DNA of 64,000 nucleotides from Catenovulum agarivorans YM01 (GTDB lineage Bacteria > Pseudomonadota > Gammaproteobacteria > Enterobacterales > Alteromonadaceae): positions 151,302 through 215,301 of the forward strand of contig NZ_JH767525.1 in the NCBI RefSeq assembly GCF_000281085.1. The letters run 5' to 3'. The notes under the pieces are model-generated. The model had not been told where the DNA came from, ran no database searches, and saw nothing but the letters and a program-made list of their open reading frames with translations. Shown in pieces: positions 54,885 to 64,000 of the stretch (positions within the stretch are counted from its first letter, which is position 1; every line of letters begins with the position of its first letter). A program made the translations under genes and the position numbers.

Positions 54885-57590
54885 TTACCAGAACCTATAT
54901 TTGATAGAAATATGGCTATTGCGGCCGTCGATAGCACGACCAACAAAATAGTCAGTTTGATGTGCCAGTACTTGACTCGCTCTGGGAGAGCCTTCGGTTA
55001 AGGCCAATTCATTGGTTAAATTATTGATCACCCAATTAAGCGACCAGTCTTCGTTTAGCTGAAATGCACCGCCCAGCGACCAGATAGCATACGCAGGTAA
55101 CACAAGCGTATTGGCAGCATCTTGATAGCGCCGCCCCACTAGCTCTGCAGCGACATAGATAAAATGCTGGTTTTGTGACCAATAATATTTATTTTGTAGA
55201 TTTAACCGATAATTTGGCTGACGAACAATTTGTTTACCGCGATAGTCACCTTGCACTGAATCAAAACGACTGTATTTTAATGATTGAACAAAGCCGCTAA
55301 AGGTAAAGTCGAGCCAAGGCAGCGCTTGCCAATACAAGTCCCACTCAACCCCGTGCGCCTTTGAACCTGCGTTCGCCGACTCAATGACCACTTGTTGAGT
55401 TTCTTCGTCAATTATTTGATTGGATATTGCTATCTCAGGGAAGTCGTTGGCAAATAAAGTGACAAAAGCAGACAACTTGCCTTGGTTTAATTTACTGCCA
55501 AGCTCAATCAAGGAAATATTTTTTTCTATCGGCTGACAACAATCAAACCACTGGGCAAACTCGGCGGTAATACGAAATGTTGAGCTATAGCGAGCAAAAA
55601 AAGCCAGCTGTTCAGACCAATCGTAATTTAGACCAAGAGTCCAAGCACGGGCATCTGCAGCATAAACATAAGGTTCGACCTTAGGCTGAAAAACACTGAC
55701 CTGCTGTAAAATCCAAGCATCAGTTTCATCTGTACGTAAATTTTTCTGCTCTGTTGGCCGCACAAAACCCTTTTTATCAACGCTTTGATATCTATAACCC
55801 AGATCGAGTCGCAGTGTGTCGCTCAGTTGAATGTTGTCGACCAAATACCAAGCTGAATAAGTCACATCATCCGCAAACTCGGCTAAATTTGCGTGATGCT
55901 TCCATACACCTTTGTCTGTGTAGGGCACAACAACTTGGCCATTTTTATCAACTGCAAAGATATCAATCAGTCGAGCACTATCAACTACTTCAGTCACAAC
56001 AGATTGCCAATTCCACAATTGTGTTTGTTGAAACTGGCTATGGTAATAACCTAACGTCAGTGAATGGCTTAAATCGTTTTCTCCATGCCAGAGGTAATTT
56101 AAATTAATGTCGTTAATCCAATTATTTAAGTCTACTTGCGAGCGCCATATGCCGACATCGTTGAGCAATTGATTCGGCAACTGTTGCAAACTGACTAGTT
56201 GTTGCGGCTCGGCTAAATAAGCAAAACGAAAGCTATCTACCTGAGTATAGTCAGCTTGAATATCCGCTAATTCACTGGATAGATCAGCAAGCCTAGCACC
56301 ACCAGAAAAAGCAGCAGAAAAATCAATTGAGCCAGTCACGTACCTTAACTTGTTATCAAGCTGCCAATTTGGGCTTAGTCTCAAAGTGGTCAAAAAAGTA
56401 TAACTAGATAAACTGCTTTCAACCCCCTGCTCTAAATTTGAAACACTTTTTCTCTGCCCCTGACCATCAAATAACTTGAGTTCAGCCATATCAGCAGACA
56501 TATAACTGCTTTTAATTGGATTTAAATTCGCAAAACCCTGCGCTTGGTTGCGCATAGGTACAGCGGGATAAAACACATTGTGATCGTGAATACGTTTAAA
56601 GTTAAAATGTACATCGGCCAGTTCATCAACATAAGTGATGCCGAATTTAACCTGTCCACCAGCGGGCAAGTTAAATGGTAACTCACGCACTGTTTGACCA
56701 TTGCTCCAATACCCAGCGGCATGCGCAGAAACAGCGTCCGTGATAGGTAATGCGGCAAATACATCTAGCCTTTGCAATCCAAAATCCGTTGTTGTCCAAA
56801 CAAACTCGCCTTCTGCGACATCAGTGCTTTTTTTATTAACTATATTCACAGTCGCACCAGCTGCATTAGACGCGACTATTGAACCAGAGCCACCTTTTAC
56901 CGCCTCTATACGGGCAATGCTTTTGTCCATGCGAATAAAAATATCAGCATTGGTAAAAGCGCCTGCCCCTTCTTCAAAACTGGGCAAGCCATCTTCCAAC
57001 ATGCGTACATATCTAAAGTTATCATTGGGTAGACCTCTAGTGTAGGCGTTATTGCCAACAGTACCAGCAGAGCGCTCTAGATATAATCCCGGCACTTTAG
57101 CTAGTACCTCGGCTGCAGAGGATGATTGCTGTAATTCGGTATCACTTTCACTAATAACACTGACTGGATAGGCAGTTTGAAACAAAGAAAATTTGTTGGC
57201 TAAATTGATCCCAGTTACCACTATTTTTTCCATGGGTAACTTGTGTTTCGAGCTGCGTTTTTTAACCTGAGTGACAGCTAAATTAGCTGACGATTGCTTA
57301 GCTTCAACAATAATGAGAGTGCCATTATTCAACAGCTTAAATGTTAAATTGTGCTGTTGTAATATTTGCGAGAGTGGCTTTTGAAAAGCAACTTGCTCAA
57401 GCATTAGCTTGAGCTGTGTTGCTGTAACAGATTTTCCTTGAGTTAACCGCGACTCGTACACCAGTTGCAATTGGTGTAGCTGAGTTAATTGCTGTAAATA
57501 GTCGTCCAAACTCACATTTGCATCTTGCGCATATACAGTAAAAGTTGTGATACAAATACAAAGTTTTAACCAATATCTAAATAGGATCAC
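54885..57590 (-). CDS. TonB-dependent receptor with STN signalling domain (FecA-like)
   Basis: A 901-residue receptor. After a signal peptide (cleavage near TVYA) comes a secretin/TonB N-terminal (STN) domain (about 25-100), the part that talks to FecR. Then a plug (ALKVPG-like VLAKVPGLYLERSAG, VRMLEDGLPSF, IARIEAVKGGSGSIV) and a barrel ending ISIKYRFW. Siderophore-receptor-like in sequence, yet it sits between GH97 and the sigma factor, so a sugar or carbohydrate ligand is plausible. GTG at 57590 has an AGAG ribosome site; a TTG at 57608 is the alternative. Confidence 0.88.
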   Translation of the reverse strand: MILFRYWLKLCICITTFTVYAQDANVSLDDYLQQLTQLHQLQLVYESRLTQGKSVTATQLKLMLEQVAFQKPLSQILQQHNLTFKLLNNGTLIIVEAKQSSANLAVTQVKKRSSKHKLPMEKIVVTGINLANKFSLFQTAYPVSVISESDTELQQSSSAAEVLAKVPGLYLERSAGTVGNNAYTRGLPNDNFRYVRMLEDGLPSFEEGAGAFTNADIFIRMDKSIARIEAVKGGSGSIVASNAAGATVNIVNKKSTDVAEGEFVWTTTDFGLQRLDVFAALPITDAVSAHAAGYWSNGQTVRELPFNLPAGGQVKFGITYVDELADVHFNFKRIHDHNVFYPAVPMRNQAQGFANLNPIKSSYMSADMAELKLFDGQGQRKSVSNLEQGVESSLSSYTFLTTLRLSPNWQLDNKLRYVTGSIDFSAAFSGGARLADLSSELADIQADYTQVDSFRFAYLAEPQQLVSLQQLPNQLLNDVGIWRSQVDLNNWINDINLNYLWHGENDLSHSLTLGYYHSQFQQTQLWNWQSVVTEVVDSARLIDIFAVDKNGQVVVPYTDKGVWKHHANLAEFADDVTYSAWYLVDNIQLSDTLRLDLGYRYQSVDKKGFVRPTEQKNLRTDETDAWILQQVSVFQPKVEPYVYAADARAWTLGLNYDWSEQLAFFARYSSTFRITAEFAQWFDCCQPIEKNISLIELGSKLNQGKLSAFVTLFANDFPEIAISNQIIDEETQQVVIESANAGSKAHGVEWDLYWQALPWLDFTFSGFVQSLKYSRFDSVQGDYRGKQIVRQPNYRLNLQNKYYWSQNQHFIYVAAELVGRRYQDAANTLVLPAYAIWSLGGAFQLNEDWSLNWVINNLTNELALTEGSPRASQVLAHQTDYFVGRAIDGRNSHISIKYRFW

Positions 57591-57660
57591 TCTTGCTCTA
57601 ACGGTCAACGGAAAACCCTAAGTATAGAAGATAGAAATACATCCTTGTATTTTGTAGCAA

Positions 57661-59691
57661 TTAATTAACAGGTATAAATTGAACAGCCGCGCCACCACCC
57701 GCTGCAAGTTGCAGTGAAAGGTTTGATTTAGCTGTAACCTGCTGGCTAGTTATCTGGTAAGCAGCCGGATTATGTTGCCAATGCGCATTTGCACCATCGG
57801 CATAAATAACAGCTTTGAACTTTTGTCCCTTAGGTAAAAAATCAAGTTGCACGCTGAGGTTACGTGCGTCTTCATTACTGGTTGCACCCAAAAACCATTG
57901 TTCACTGTGTTTGTCTTGGCGAGCAACCACTAAATATTCACCAACGTCTCCAGCCAATGCGATGCTTTTACGCCAATCAGTCGGAACGTCGTAGATAAAC
58001 TGAAATGCAGGGTGATCTTGGTAGTTTTCAGGTAAATCGGCAGCCATTTGCTGTGGGCTATAAATAGTTACATATAAAGCCAACTGTTTAGCAAGTGTCG
58101 TCGGTACCCGATTATTTGGCCGTTTTTCTTGATAAGCAAAATTGAAGATCCCAGGGGTAAAGTCTGTCGGTCCTGACAACCCACGGGTAAATGGAATGAT
58201 CACAGTGTGGTTAGGCAAGTTGCCACCGTCTGGACTGCCACCATTATATTCCATACCACGCACGCACTCTCGCGTCATCATATTTGGGTAAGTACGACGC
58301 AAGCCAGTATCTTTAATGGTTTCATGCGCGTTAACCATTATTTGGTATTTGGCTGCAGTTTTAATTAACTTATTAAAGTGGCGTACCATAAACTGGCCAT
58401 GATGCCATTCGCCACCATCTACGCGAGTGCCTACATACCCCATTTTTACTGAGCGAATACCGTGTTTTTGATAATAGGCAAATGCCTGTTCCATTTGTGC
58501 TTCATAGTGGGCGATACCGGCTGCAGTTTCATGATGGCCTACAAGTTCAACACCTTTTTCTTGAGCATATTGGCTGACCTGAGCCAAATCAAAACCATCT
58601 ACAGCTTGGTCAAAAATAAAAGTTGGTTTTCGCTCCCACCAGTTGCCTTCCCAACCTTTATTCCAACCTTCTACCAATACACCTTTAATATTGTGCTTAG
58701 CCGCAAAATCAATATATTGTTTTGCTCGTTCAGTTGTCGCACCTTGCATAGGTCCCGGACTCCATGACTTTTGCCCAATATGCATCTCCCACCAAATACC
58801 CATATATTTGCTTGGTTCAATCCAACTGACGTCTTGTAATTTATTCTCTTCATTTAAATTCAAAATCAGATTCGAATTAATAAGTTGCACTGCACTATCA
58901 GCAACTTGAATGGTTCGCCACGGGGTCGACATAGGTGCTTGCGCATATACTTTTACCCCATTTGCCCAAGGCACTAAATCTGCCTCCAGTGTTTTGTGAT
59001 TATCGGTCAATAATTTAAGGGTCATAGACGCGTAATCAACTAACGCGGCTTCGTGAATGGCAACTGCGACTTTTTTGTTTTGCATTAACAAAGGCGTATG
59101 TGCGTAATCTATACTGCTGAGCGCTGATTTTAAATATTGATACTCATAGCGCTGATCTCTATATGCAGGTATCCACCAGGCAGTGTAATTTTCTGCCATT
59201 GCAAACTGAGTCAGTTCTTTGCTGATTGCAAAAGAGGTTAAATTGGGCTGTTGTGGAAATTCGTATCTAAAGCCTACACCGTCGTTAAATACCCGAAAAT
59301 GTATATTTAACTGCCTAGATAATTGGTCTTGTTGCGCCAAGCGGATAATGGCTTGAGTGTAATTATTTTCAACTTGGGCATTTTCGCCCCAAACAGCTTG
59401 CCAGCTTTGATTGACTTGAGTTTGTTCACTGGCAACAATTTTGAAATTTTGTGCAAGCTGGGGCTTATCCAATAGCTCAAACCCGAGTGATGATTTATTG
59501 ATAATTGGCATATTTTTAAAGCCAACTTGATAATAAATACTGCCATGCTCTAGTAAAAAACTGACCTTAACTTGTCCATTTGGTGACAACACCTCAATGG
59601 TTTCACTGTTACTTTGAGCTTGAGCCAACAAGCTCATTAGAGAAAAAGCACTTATAAATAAGAGCTTTATGTATAGTTTAACTAACTGCAT
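57661..59691 (-). CDS. GH97 alpha-glucosidase-like glycoside hydrolase
   Basis: A 676-residue exported enzyme (signal cleavage after LLAQA). N-terminal GH97 beta-sandwich (EVLSPNGQVKVSFLL, YQVGFKNMPII), a TIM barrel (KYMGIWWEMHIGQKSW, GVLVEGWNKGW, IRSVKMGYVGTRVDGGEWHHGQ, VNAHETIKDTGLRRTYPN, ECVRGMEYNGG) and a C-terminal beta domain. This is the SusB family; the glutamates in AHE and ECVRGMEYN point to the inverting alpha-glucosidase type, though retaining members exist. ATG at 59691 follows AGGTGG. Divergent from the GH31 gene. Confidence 0.9.
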   Translation of the reverse strand: MQLVKLYIKLLFISAFSLMSLLAQAQSNSETIEVLSPNGQVKVSFLLEHGSIYYQVGFKNMPIINKSSLGFELLDKPQLAQNFKIVASEQTQVNQSWQAVWGENAQVENNYTQAIIRLAQQDQLSRQLNIHFRVFNDGVGFRYEFPQQPNLTSFAISKELTQFAMAENYTAWWIPAYRDQRYEYQYLKSALSSIDYAHTPLLMQNKKVAVAIHEAALVDYASMTLKLLTDNHKTLEADLVPWANGVKVYAQAPMSTPWRTIQVADSAVQLINSNLILNLNEENKLQDVSWIEPSKYMGIWWEMHIGQKSWSPGPMQGATTERAKQYIDFAAKHNIKGVLVEGWNKGWEGNWWERKPTFIFDQAVDGFDLAQVSQYAQEKGVELVGHHETAAGIAHYEAQMEQAFAYYQKHGIRSVKMGYVGTRVDGGEWHHGQFMVRHFNKLIKTAAKYQIMVNAHETIKDTGLRRTYPNMMTRECVRGMEYNGGSPDGGNLPNHTVIIPFTRGLSGPTDFTPGIFNFAYQEKRPNNRVPTTLAKQLALYVTIYSPQQMAADLPENYQDHPAFQFIYDVPTDWRKSIALAGDVGEYLVVARQDKHSEQWFLGATSNEDARNLSVQLDFLPKGQKFKAVIYADGANAHWQHNPAAYQITSQQVTAKSNLSLQLAAGGGAAVQFIPVN

Positions 59692-59752
59692 TACCCACCT
59701 ACATGATTTCAAAAATTTACCTATTTAACTTAAAGACTCTATATTTAAAAAA

Positions 59753-59760
59753 TCGGCACC
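59753..59760 (-). promoter_or_regulatory. GGTGCCG box before GH97
   Basis: The minus strand reads ATGGGTGCCGATTTTTTAAA, matching the GGTRCCGAT/T-rich pattern of the sigma-gene and RHS-cluster segments, but with a poor -10 match. Confidence 0.3.
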
Positions 59761-59813
59761 CATTTTTCGCTGCATACGTATTCAAATGTGAAGCTAAGTA
59801 AATCAATAGCCAA

Positions 59814-59827
59814 CTTAATCGTTTTAG
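59814..59827. promoter_or_regulatory. LacI-type operator-like palindrome, site 3
   Basis: CTTAATCGTTTTAG matches the perfect site CTTAAACGTTTAAG at 12 of 14 positions and lies between the divergent GH97 and GH31 genes, where one repressor could serve both. Confidence 0.4.
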
Positions 59828-59888
59828 AATAGTGTAAATATAAAGTTAATTAACACCTTTAAAGGTTAAAACATGAGGTTTTACAGAA

Positions 59889-62282
59889 ATGATAAAACAT
59901 AATTCACTATTGAAAATAATCTTTGCGTTATTGTGCTTTTGTTTTGCATGGTCACTACAGGCAAGAGATTATATATCGCACAGCTATAATGCCGGTCAGC
60001 TGATCATTCAAGCAGACGATGGCAAAATTATTGTTAGAGTGCTAGCAAACAACGCAATTGAAACAGAGTTCCAACCTGAGGGGAAAAAACACCCCGCGTC
60101 ATTCAGCTTACTACCCGAGTTAACCACATCACCCGCTCAACTGCTGAATAACAAACACCAGCTAGTTTTAAAAACGAGTGAGCTGCAAGCGTTTATCCAA
60201 AAATCACCTCTAACAATCAGTTACCTTGATAAACATCAGCAGTTGATTGTTAAAGAACAAGGTTTTTTCAGCGGGGAAAATGGCTCCGGCGTTAAGTTTA
60301 AAATATCGGATGACGAAAAATTATTAGGCGGTGGCGAGCGTGTGCTCGGTATGGATAGACGTGGCCATCGCCTACCGCTATACAACAAACCACATGGTGA
60401 TTATTCAACCTACTCTGAGCAAATGAATTACAGTTTGCCCGGGGTTATTTCTTCGAAAAAATACCTGCTAATGTTCGACAATGCAGCCAAAGGTTGGATG
60501 GACTTAGCAAAAACAGAAGCAAACACAGTGTCGTTTGAAGCTGTTGGTGGTCGCCTCGCCTATTACATAGTCGCTGACACTGATTATAAAAATATCATCA
60601 ATACCTATACACAGCTAACAGGTAAACAACCTATGCCACCACGCTGGGCATTTGGCTATTTAGCCAGCCGATTTGGTTATCGCAACGAACAAGAAGCAAC
60701 TAACTTAGTTAGTAAATTTGCCGAAGACGACTTCCCACTGGATGCAATTATTTTCGATTTGTATTGGTTTGGCAAGGACATTAAAGGCCACATGGGTAAC
60801 TTGCAATGGGACAGAGAAGCATTTCCTCAACCAGAAAAGATGATGGCAGATTTTCAACAGCAAGGCATAAATACAGTGTTAATCACAGAGCCATTTATTT
60901 TAACCAGCTCTAAAAAATGGCAAGACGCGGTCGACAATCAAGTTTTGGCCAAAGACAGCTCAGGCCAAGCACAAACATTTGATTTTTACTTCGGCCATAC
61001 AGGCATAGTTGATGTATTTGACGACAAAGCCAAACAGTGGTTTTGGAATATATACCAAGGTTTAATGAAACAAGGTGTTGCCGGATGGTGGGGCGACTTA
61101 GGCGAGCCTGAAGTACACCCTGACGATATAATCCATAAAGCAGGTCGAGGTGATGAAATACACAATGCCTTTGGCCATGAGTGGGCAAAATTAATTTATG
61201 AAAATCAGAAAGTCGACTTTCCTGATAAACGTCTATTTTTATTTATGCGCGCAGGTTTCGCTGGTTCACAAAGATATGGGTTAATTCCATGGACAGGTGA
61301 TGTGCAAAGAGGCTGGGGTGGCTTAAAAGGCCAAGTGGAACTGAGTTTGCAAATGGGCTTAATGGGACTGGCTTATACCCATTCAGATTTAGGTGGTTTT
61401 GTTGGTGATAACTGGGATGCAGAGGCTTATATACGCTGGCTGCAATACGGTGTGTTTCAACCCATATACCGTCCACATGGCTTAGAAAATATTGCGCCTG
61501 AGCCTGTATTTCACGATCAACAAACTAAAGATATTATTCGACGTTATGTGCATTTACGCTACCAGTTAATCCCTTATCTCTACACTATGTCGTTTGAAAA
61601 TAGCCAGTCTGGCATGCCACTAATGCGCCCACTATTTTTGCAAGAACAAAACAACTTAGAGTTAATTAACAACAACAGCGCCTATATGTGGGGTGATGCC
61701 TTGTTAGTATCGCCAGTCACAACCGCCGGAGTGAAACACCAATCTGTCTATTTACCCGCTGGCGAGTGGTTCGATTTTTGGGATGACACCCGCTATCTAG
61801 GTGGTGCTGAACACAAAATTCCTGTCAACTTAGAAACCATTCCTGTCTTGGTGAAAGCTGGCTCTTTTATCCCTATGGTAGAAACTGTAACCAATGCGGC
61901 GAACTACACTAGTAACCAGCTTACATTGCATTATTACCACAGCAACTCGATTAACCAAGCAAGTGGCTATATGTATGAAGATGACGGTGAAACACCTGAA
62001 GCATTTGCTAAAGGTCTGTACGAGCGCCTGAACTTTACTGCTGAACATACTAACAACAATCTAAAGATTAATTTAGCAGCAAAGCGTCCAAATACAGCTT
62101 ATGACGGTATGCCGGCGCAGCGACAAATAAAATTGGTTATTCACAATATTGCAGAACCAAACTCGGTATTGTTGAATCAAACAAATTTAGTCCACAAAAG
62201 CACTTATTTACCCTATTTAAAACAACTTGTGGTCGAGTTTGAATGGAATCATCAAGCTATCGATTTAATAGTTAAAAACTAA
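59889..62282 (+). CDS. GH31 alpha-glucosidase or alpha-transglucosylase
   Basis: A 797-residue exported enzyme (signal cleavage after SLQA). N-terminal beta-sandwich, catalytic barrel with nucleophile Asp403 in WWGDLGEPEVH and acid/base Asp471 in PWTGDVQRGW, YTHSDLGGFVG and YRPHG, then C-terminal beta domains. The GDLGEPE motif and length resemble the GH31 transglucosylases that cut and transfer alpha-1,4-glucosyl units (Cellvibrio Agd31B-like), so transfer rather than plain hydrolysis is possible. Divergent from GH97; together they should finish maltodextrin breakdown in the periplasm. Confidence 0.92.
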   Translation: MIKHNSLLKIIFALLCFCFAWSLQARDYISHSYNAGQLIIQADDGKIIVRVLANNAIETEFQPEGKKHPASFSLLPELTTSPAQLLNNKHQLVLKTSELQAFIQKSPLTISYLDKHQQLIVKEQGFFSGENGSGVKFKISDDEKLLGGGERVLGMDRRGHRLPLYNKPHGDYSTYSEQMNYSLPGVISSKKYLLMFDNAAKGWMDLAKTEANTVSFEAVGGRLAYYIVADTDYKNIINTYTQLTGKQPMPPRWAFGYLASRFGYRNEQEATNLVSKFAEDDFPLDAIIFDLYWFGKDIKGHMGNLQWDREAFPQPEKMMADFQQQGINTVLITEPFILTSSKKWQDAVDNQVLAKDSSGQAQTFDFYFGHTGIVDVFDDKAKQWFWNIYQGLMKQGVAGWWGDLGEPEVHPDDIIHKAGRGDEIHNAFGHEWAKLIYENQKVDFPDKRLFLFMRAGFAGSQRYGLIPWTGDVQRGWGGLKGQVELSLQMGLMGLAYTHSDLGGFVGDNWDAEAYIRWLQYGVFQPIYRPHGLENIAPEPVFHDQQTKDIIRRYVHLRYQLIPYLYTMSFENSQSGMPLMRPLFLQEQNNLELINNNSAYMWGDALLVSPVTTAGVKHQSVYLPAGEWFDFWDDTRYLGGAEHKIPVNLETIPVLVKAGSFIPMVETVTNAANYTSNQLTLHYYHSNSINQASGYMYEDDGETPEAFAKGLYERLNFTAEHTNNNLKINLAAKRPNTAYDGMPAQRQIKLVIHNIAEPNSVLLNQTNLVHKSTYLPYLKQLVVEFEWNHQAIDLIVKN

Positions 62283-62311
62283 TAAGGGGTTCAGGTCCAG
62301 TGGCAACACGC

Positions 62312-62413
62312 CCAACTGAAGCATGATTTTCTAAAAGCGCTGTACACCGTCCATGGTCGCTCTCACAAGGCTTCCCTGCCTTGTGAAGTTTTAGAAAATC
62401 AGCATTCAGTTGG
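62312..62413 (+). repeat. Cloverleaf-like inverted-repeat element, copy 3
   Basis: Arms of 25 bases (CCAACTGAA, then GATTTTCTAAAA; mirrored at 62389-62413) pair with about three mismatches. Inside are AGCG/CGCT enclosing ACC/GGT with loop GTCCAT, and CACAAGGC/GCCTTGTG with loop TTCCCT. The inner stem differs from other copies by paired changes (GG/CC for AA/TT). Confidence 0.7.
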
Positions 62414-62510
62414 ACTTTTATCGAGCATTTTTATTGCTACTAGAATAAACAACAGCGATAAAAATGTAGGAAAGTGCTAGTGCAATAACTTAGAGCAAAA
62501 TCTCTTTTTC

Positions 62511-62576
62511 AGGGGCGAATCAGAACCGAAGCACCGCTTCGCAGTCTGATGAGGTGGAGCCAAGGACGGCGACAGG
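62511..62576 (-). repeat. 66-bp dispersed repeat module, copy 2
   Basis: Reverse-complement match to 8425-8490 over 66 bases, with the hairpin CGAAGC/GCTTCG. The gap 62283-62783 holds this module, the cloverleaf element and the aroA terminator, and no gene. Confidence 0.75.
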
Positions 62577-62718
62577 GCCTGCCCTTCAGGGACGAATAAT
62601 CTACTCAAAGTTTGCTTGAATCTAGAAACAGCGTTTTTGTGATAGTTATGCTCTAGTGATTTCCATACATATTGCACCACACTTGACGCAATACAATTCA
62701 AAAAATGTGAAATGATGT

Positions 62719-62757
62719 GGGGAAAAGCAAGCCCACTCAAATCTTATTTAAGTGGGC
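62719..62757 (-). terminator. Probable terminator of aroA
   Basis: GCCCACT (62731-62737) pairs with AGTGGGC (62751-62757), extended by an AAAT/ATTT inner pair. The minus strand continues TTGCTTTTCC, a modest T tract. About 27 bases past the aroA stop codon. Confidence 0.65.
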
Positions 62758-62783
62758 ATATTCTGGGATATGAGATCTAATAA

Positions 62784-64000
62784 TTAGTGACTTACAACTG
62801 ACTCAAATAACTCAAAATAATTCGGGAAAGTTTTCGCAGTACACTTAGGATCATTAATGATCATAGGGTTTTTACCCATAGCAGCTAAACTAAAACACAT
62901 CGCCATACGATGATCGTTATAAGTATCAATTGCCGCAGTTTGCACCTCAACTGGTGGAGTTACAATAATATAATCTTCACCCTCTTCAACCGTAGCGCCA
63001 ACTTTACGCAACTCAGTCGCCATAGCAGATAAACGATCTGTTTCTTTAACACGCCAGTTGTAAATATTGCGAATAGCCGTAGTACCTTCAGCAAATAAAG
63101 CCGCCGTAGCAATAGTCATAGCAGCATCTGGGATATGGTTTAAATCAACATCAACCGCACGTAATGGACCACTCTTAGTTACAGAAATGTACTCTTCGCC
63201 CCACTCAACAATCGCGCCCATTTGCTCTAAAACTTCAGCAAAACGCGCATCACCTTGCACACTCTTAGTACCAACACCATTTACTTTAACCGTACCACCT
63301 TTAATGGCCGCAGCAGCTAAAAAGTATGAAGCAGAAGACGCATCACCTTCAACTAAAATACGACCCGGTGACTGATAAGTTTGACCCGCTTTAACTTTAA
63401 ATACTTGGTAGTTTTGGTTTTCAACTTCAACACCAAACTGCTTCATCAAACTTAAAGTAATTTCAATGTAAGGTTTAGAAACCAACTCATCAATCACAAC
63501 AATTTCTAAATCTTGTTGAGCTAAAGGCGCAGCCATTAATAAAGCAGTTAAAAACTGGCTAGAAATACTACCTTTAATTTCAACACGACCGCCTTTTAAA
63601 CCAGTCGCATTAATTTTTAATGGTGGGAAATCCGTATCTTTTAAATATTCGATGTCAGCACCAACTTGACGTAAAGCATCAACCAAATGGCCGATTGGGC
63701 GCTCAAACATTCGTGGCTCGCCTGTTAAAACAAACTCACCTTGGCCTAAACATAAAGCCGCAGCTAATGGGCGCATTGCTGTACCAGCATTACCTAAAAA
63801 TAGCTCTGCACTACCATCAAAGTTAATTGGACCTGCTAAACCTGTTACTTTACATTCAGTTTTATCCGCTGATAATTCGTAACTCACACCTAACTGTTTA
63901 AGTGCAGTTAACATGTGGCGAATATCGTCACTGTCTAATAAATTGGTAATGTGCGTTTCGCCTTTTGCGAGTGCAGCTAATAATAAAATGCGGTTCGACA
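62784..64000 (-). CDS. aroA: 3-phosphoshikimate 1-carboxyvinyltransferase (EPSP synthase), 5' end outside window
   Basis: The C-terminal 404 codons of a class I EPSP synthase, which joins shikimate-3-phosphate and PEP in the shikimate pathway. The frame is open to the window edge ([22 protein letters not shown] precedes MLTALKQLG), so the start lies beyond 64000. Seen motifs: [13 protein letters not shown] (PEP/glyphosate site), [35 protein letters not shown], and [13 protein letters not shown] near the end. A true in-frame ATG at 63914 is internal. Confidence 0.96.
   Translation of the reverse strand, partial: SNRILLLAALAKGETHITNLLDSDDIRHMLTALKQLGVSYELSADKTECKVTGLAGPINFDGSAELFLGNAGTAMRPLAAALCLGQGEFVLTGEPRMFERPIGHLVDALRQVGADIEYLKDTDFPPLKINATGLKGGRVEIKGSISSQFLTALLMAAPLAQQDLEIVVIDELVSKPYIEITLSLMKQFGVEVENQNYQVFKVKAGQTYQSPGRILVEGDASSASYFLAAAAIKGGTVKVNGVGTKSVQGDARFAEVLEQMGAIVEWGEEYISVTKSGPLRAVDVDLNHIPDAAMTIATAALFAEGTTAIRNIYNWRVKETDRLSAMATELRKVGATVEEGEDYIIVTPPVEVQTAAIDTYNDHRMAMCFSLAAMGKNPMIINDPKCTAKTFPNYFELFESVVSH

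Overview
The window looks like chromosome from a low-GC marine gammaproteobacterium, most likely in or near the Alteromonadales. That placement is an inference from gene content: an assimilatory nitrate locus with NirBD/NasA/NrtABC and an ANTAR-type NasT, TonB receptors paired with a tryptophan-halogenase-like flavoprotein, a FecI/FecR pair beside GH97 and GH31 enzymes, and a secreted sulfatase. There are no rRNA, tRNA or CRISPR features.

Region 1 (1-17.5 kb, nearly all on the minus strand) is a complete nitrate assimilation island. Read in the direction of transcription it encodes NrtA-NrtB-NrtC (nitrate ABC uptake), a NirB-like flavoprotein, NasA (nitrate reductase), a TrpD2/YbiB-like protein, a porin, and the unit CobA-NirB-NirD-NarK (siroheme synthesis, nitrite reduction, MFS nitrate/nitrite transport). 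Three units start at sequences with sigma-54 spacing (GG-N10-GC or close), with NtrC-like palindromes upstream. The nrtA leader has two adjacent hexaloop hairpins followed by a strong intrinsic terminator just before the ribosome binding site, which is the layout of NasR/NasT-type antitermination. An ANTAR protein of the NasT type is encoded at 32.6 kb.

Region 2 (17.5-35.5 kb, plus strand) holds a sulfatase-YHYH fusion lipoprotein; an NtrC-family regulator and histidine kinase followed by a MacA/ABC ATPase/FtsX permease/TolC-type exporter with its own sigma-54-like promoter; GalE and a second sugar-nucleotide epimerase; a DUF481 outer membrane protein; NasT; and a di-haem cytochrome c. A decayed IS3-family element follows at 35.9-37.2 kb.

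Region 3 (37.3-62.3 kb, mostly minus strand) is an alpha-glucan utilisation region: a lipoprotein six-hairpin glycosidase, a tryptophan-halogenase-like protein, a TonB receptor, FecR, an ECF sigma factor, an STN-domain TonB receptor, GH97 and a divergent GH31. Three LacI-like palindromes and four GGTRCCG boxes lie in front of these units. Inserted between the first TonB receptor and fecR is a secreted MAM/YD-repeat/RHS cluster with a probable immunity gene and a displaced RHS tip. It lies between sequences that copy the promoter and terminator of the neighbouring sigma/FecR unit. The window ends inside aroA.

Three long gene-free gaps (about 8.1-9.15, 19.7-20.2 and 62.3-62.8 kb) carry a dispersed family of cloverleaf-like inverted repeats. 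The arms differ between copies but remain complementary, which suggests conserved structure.
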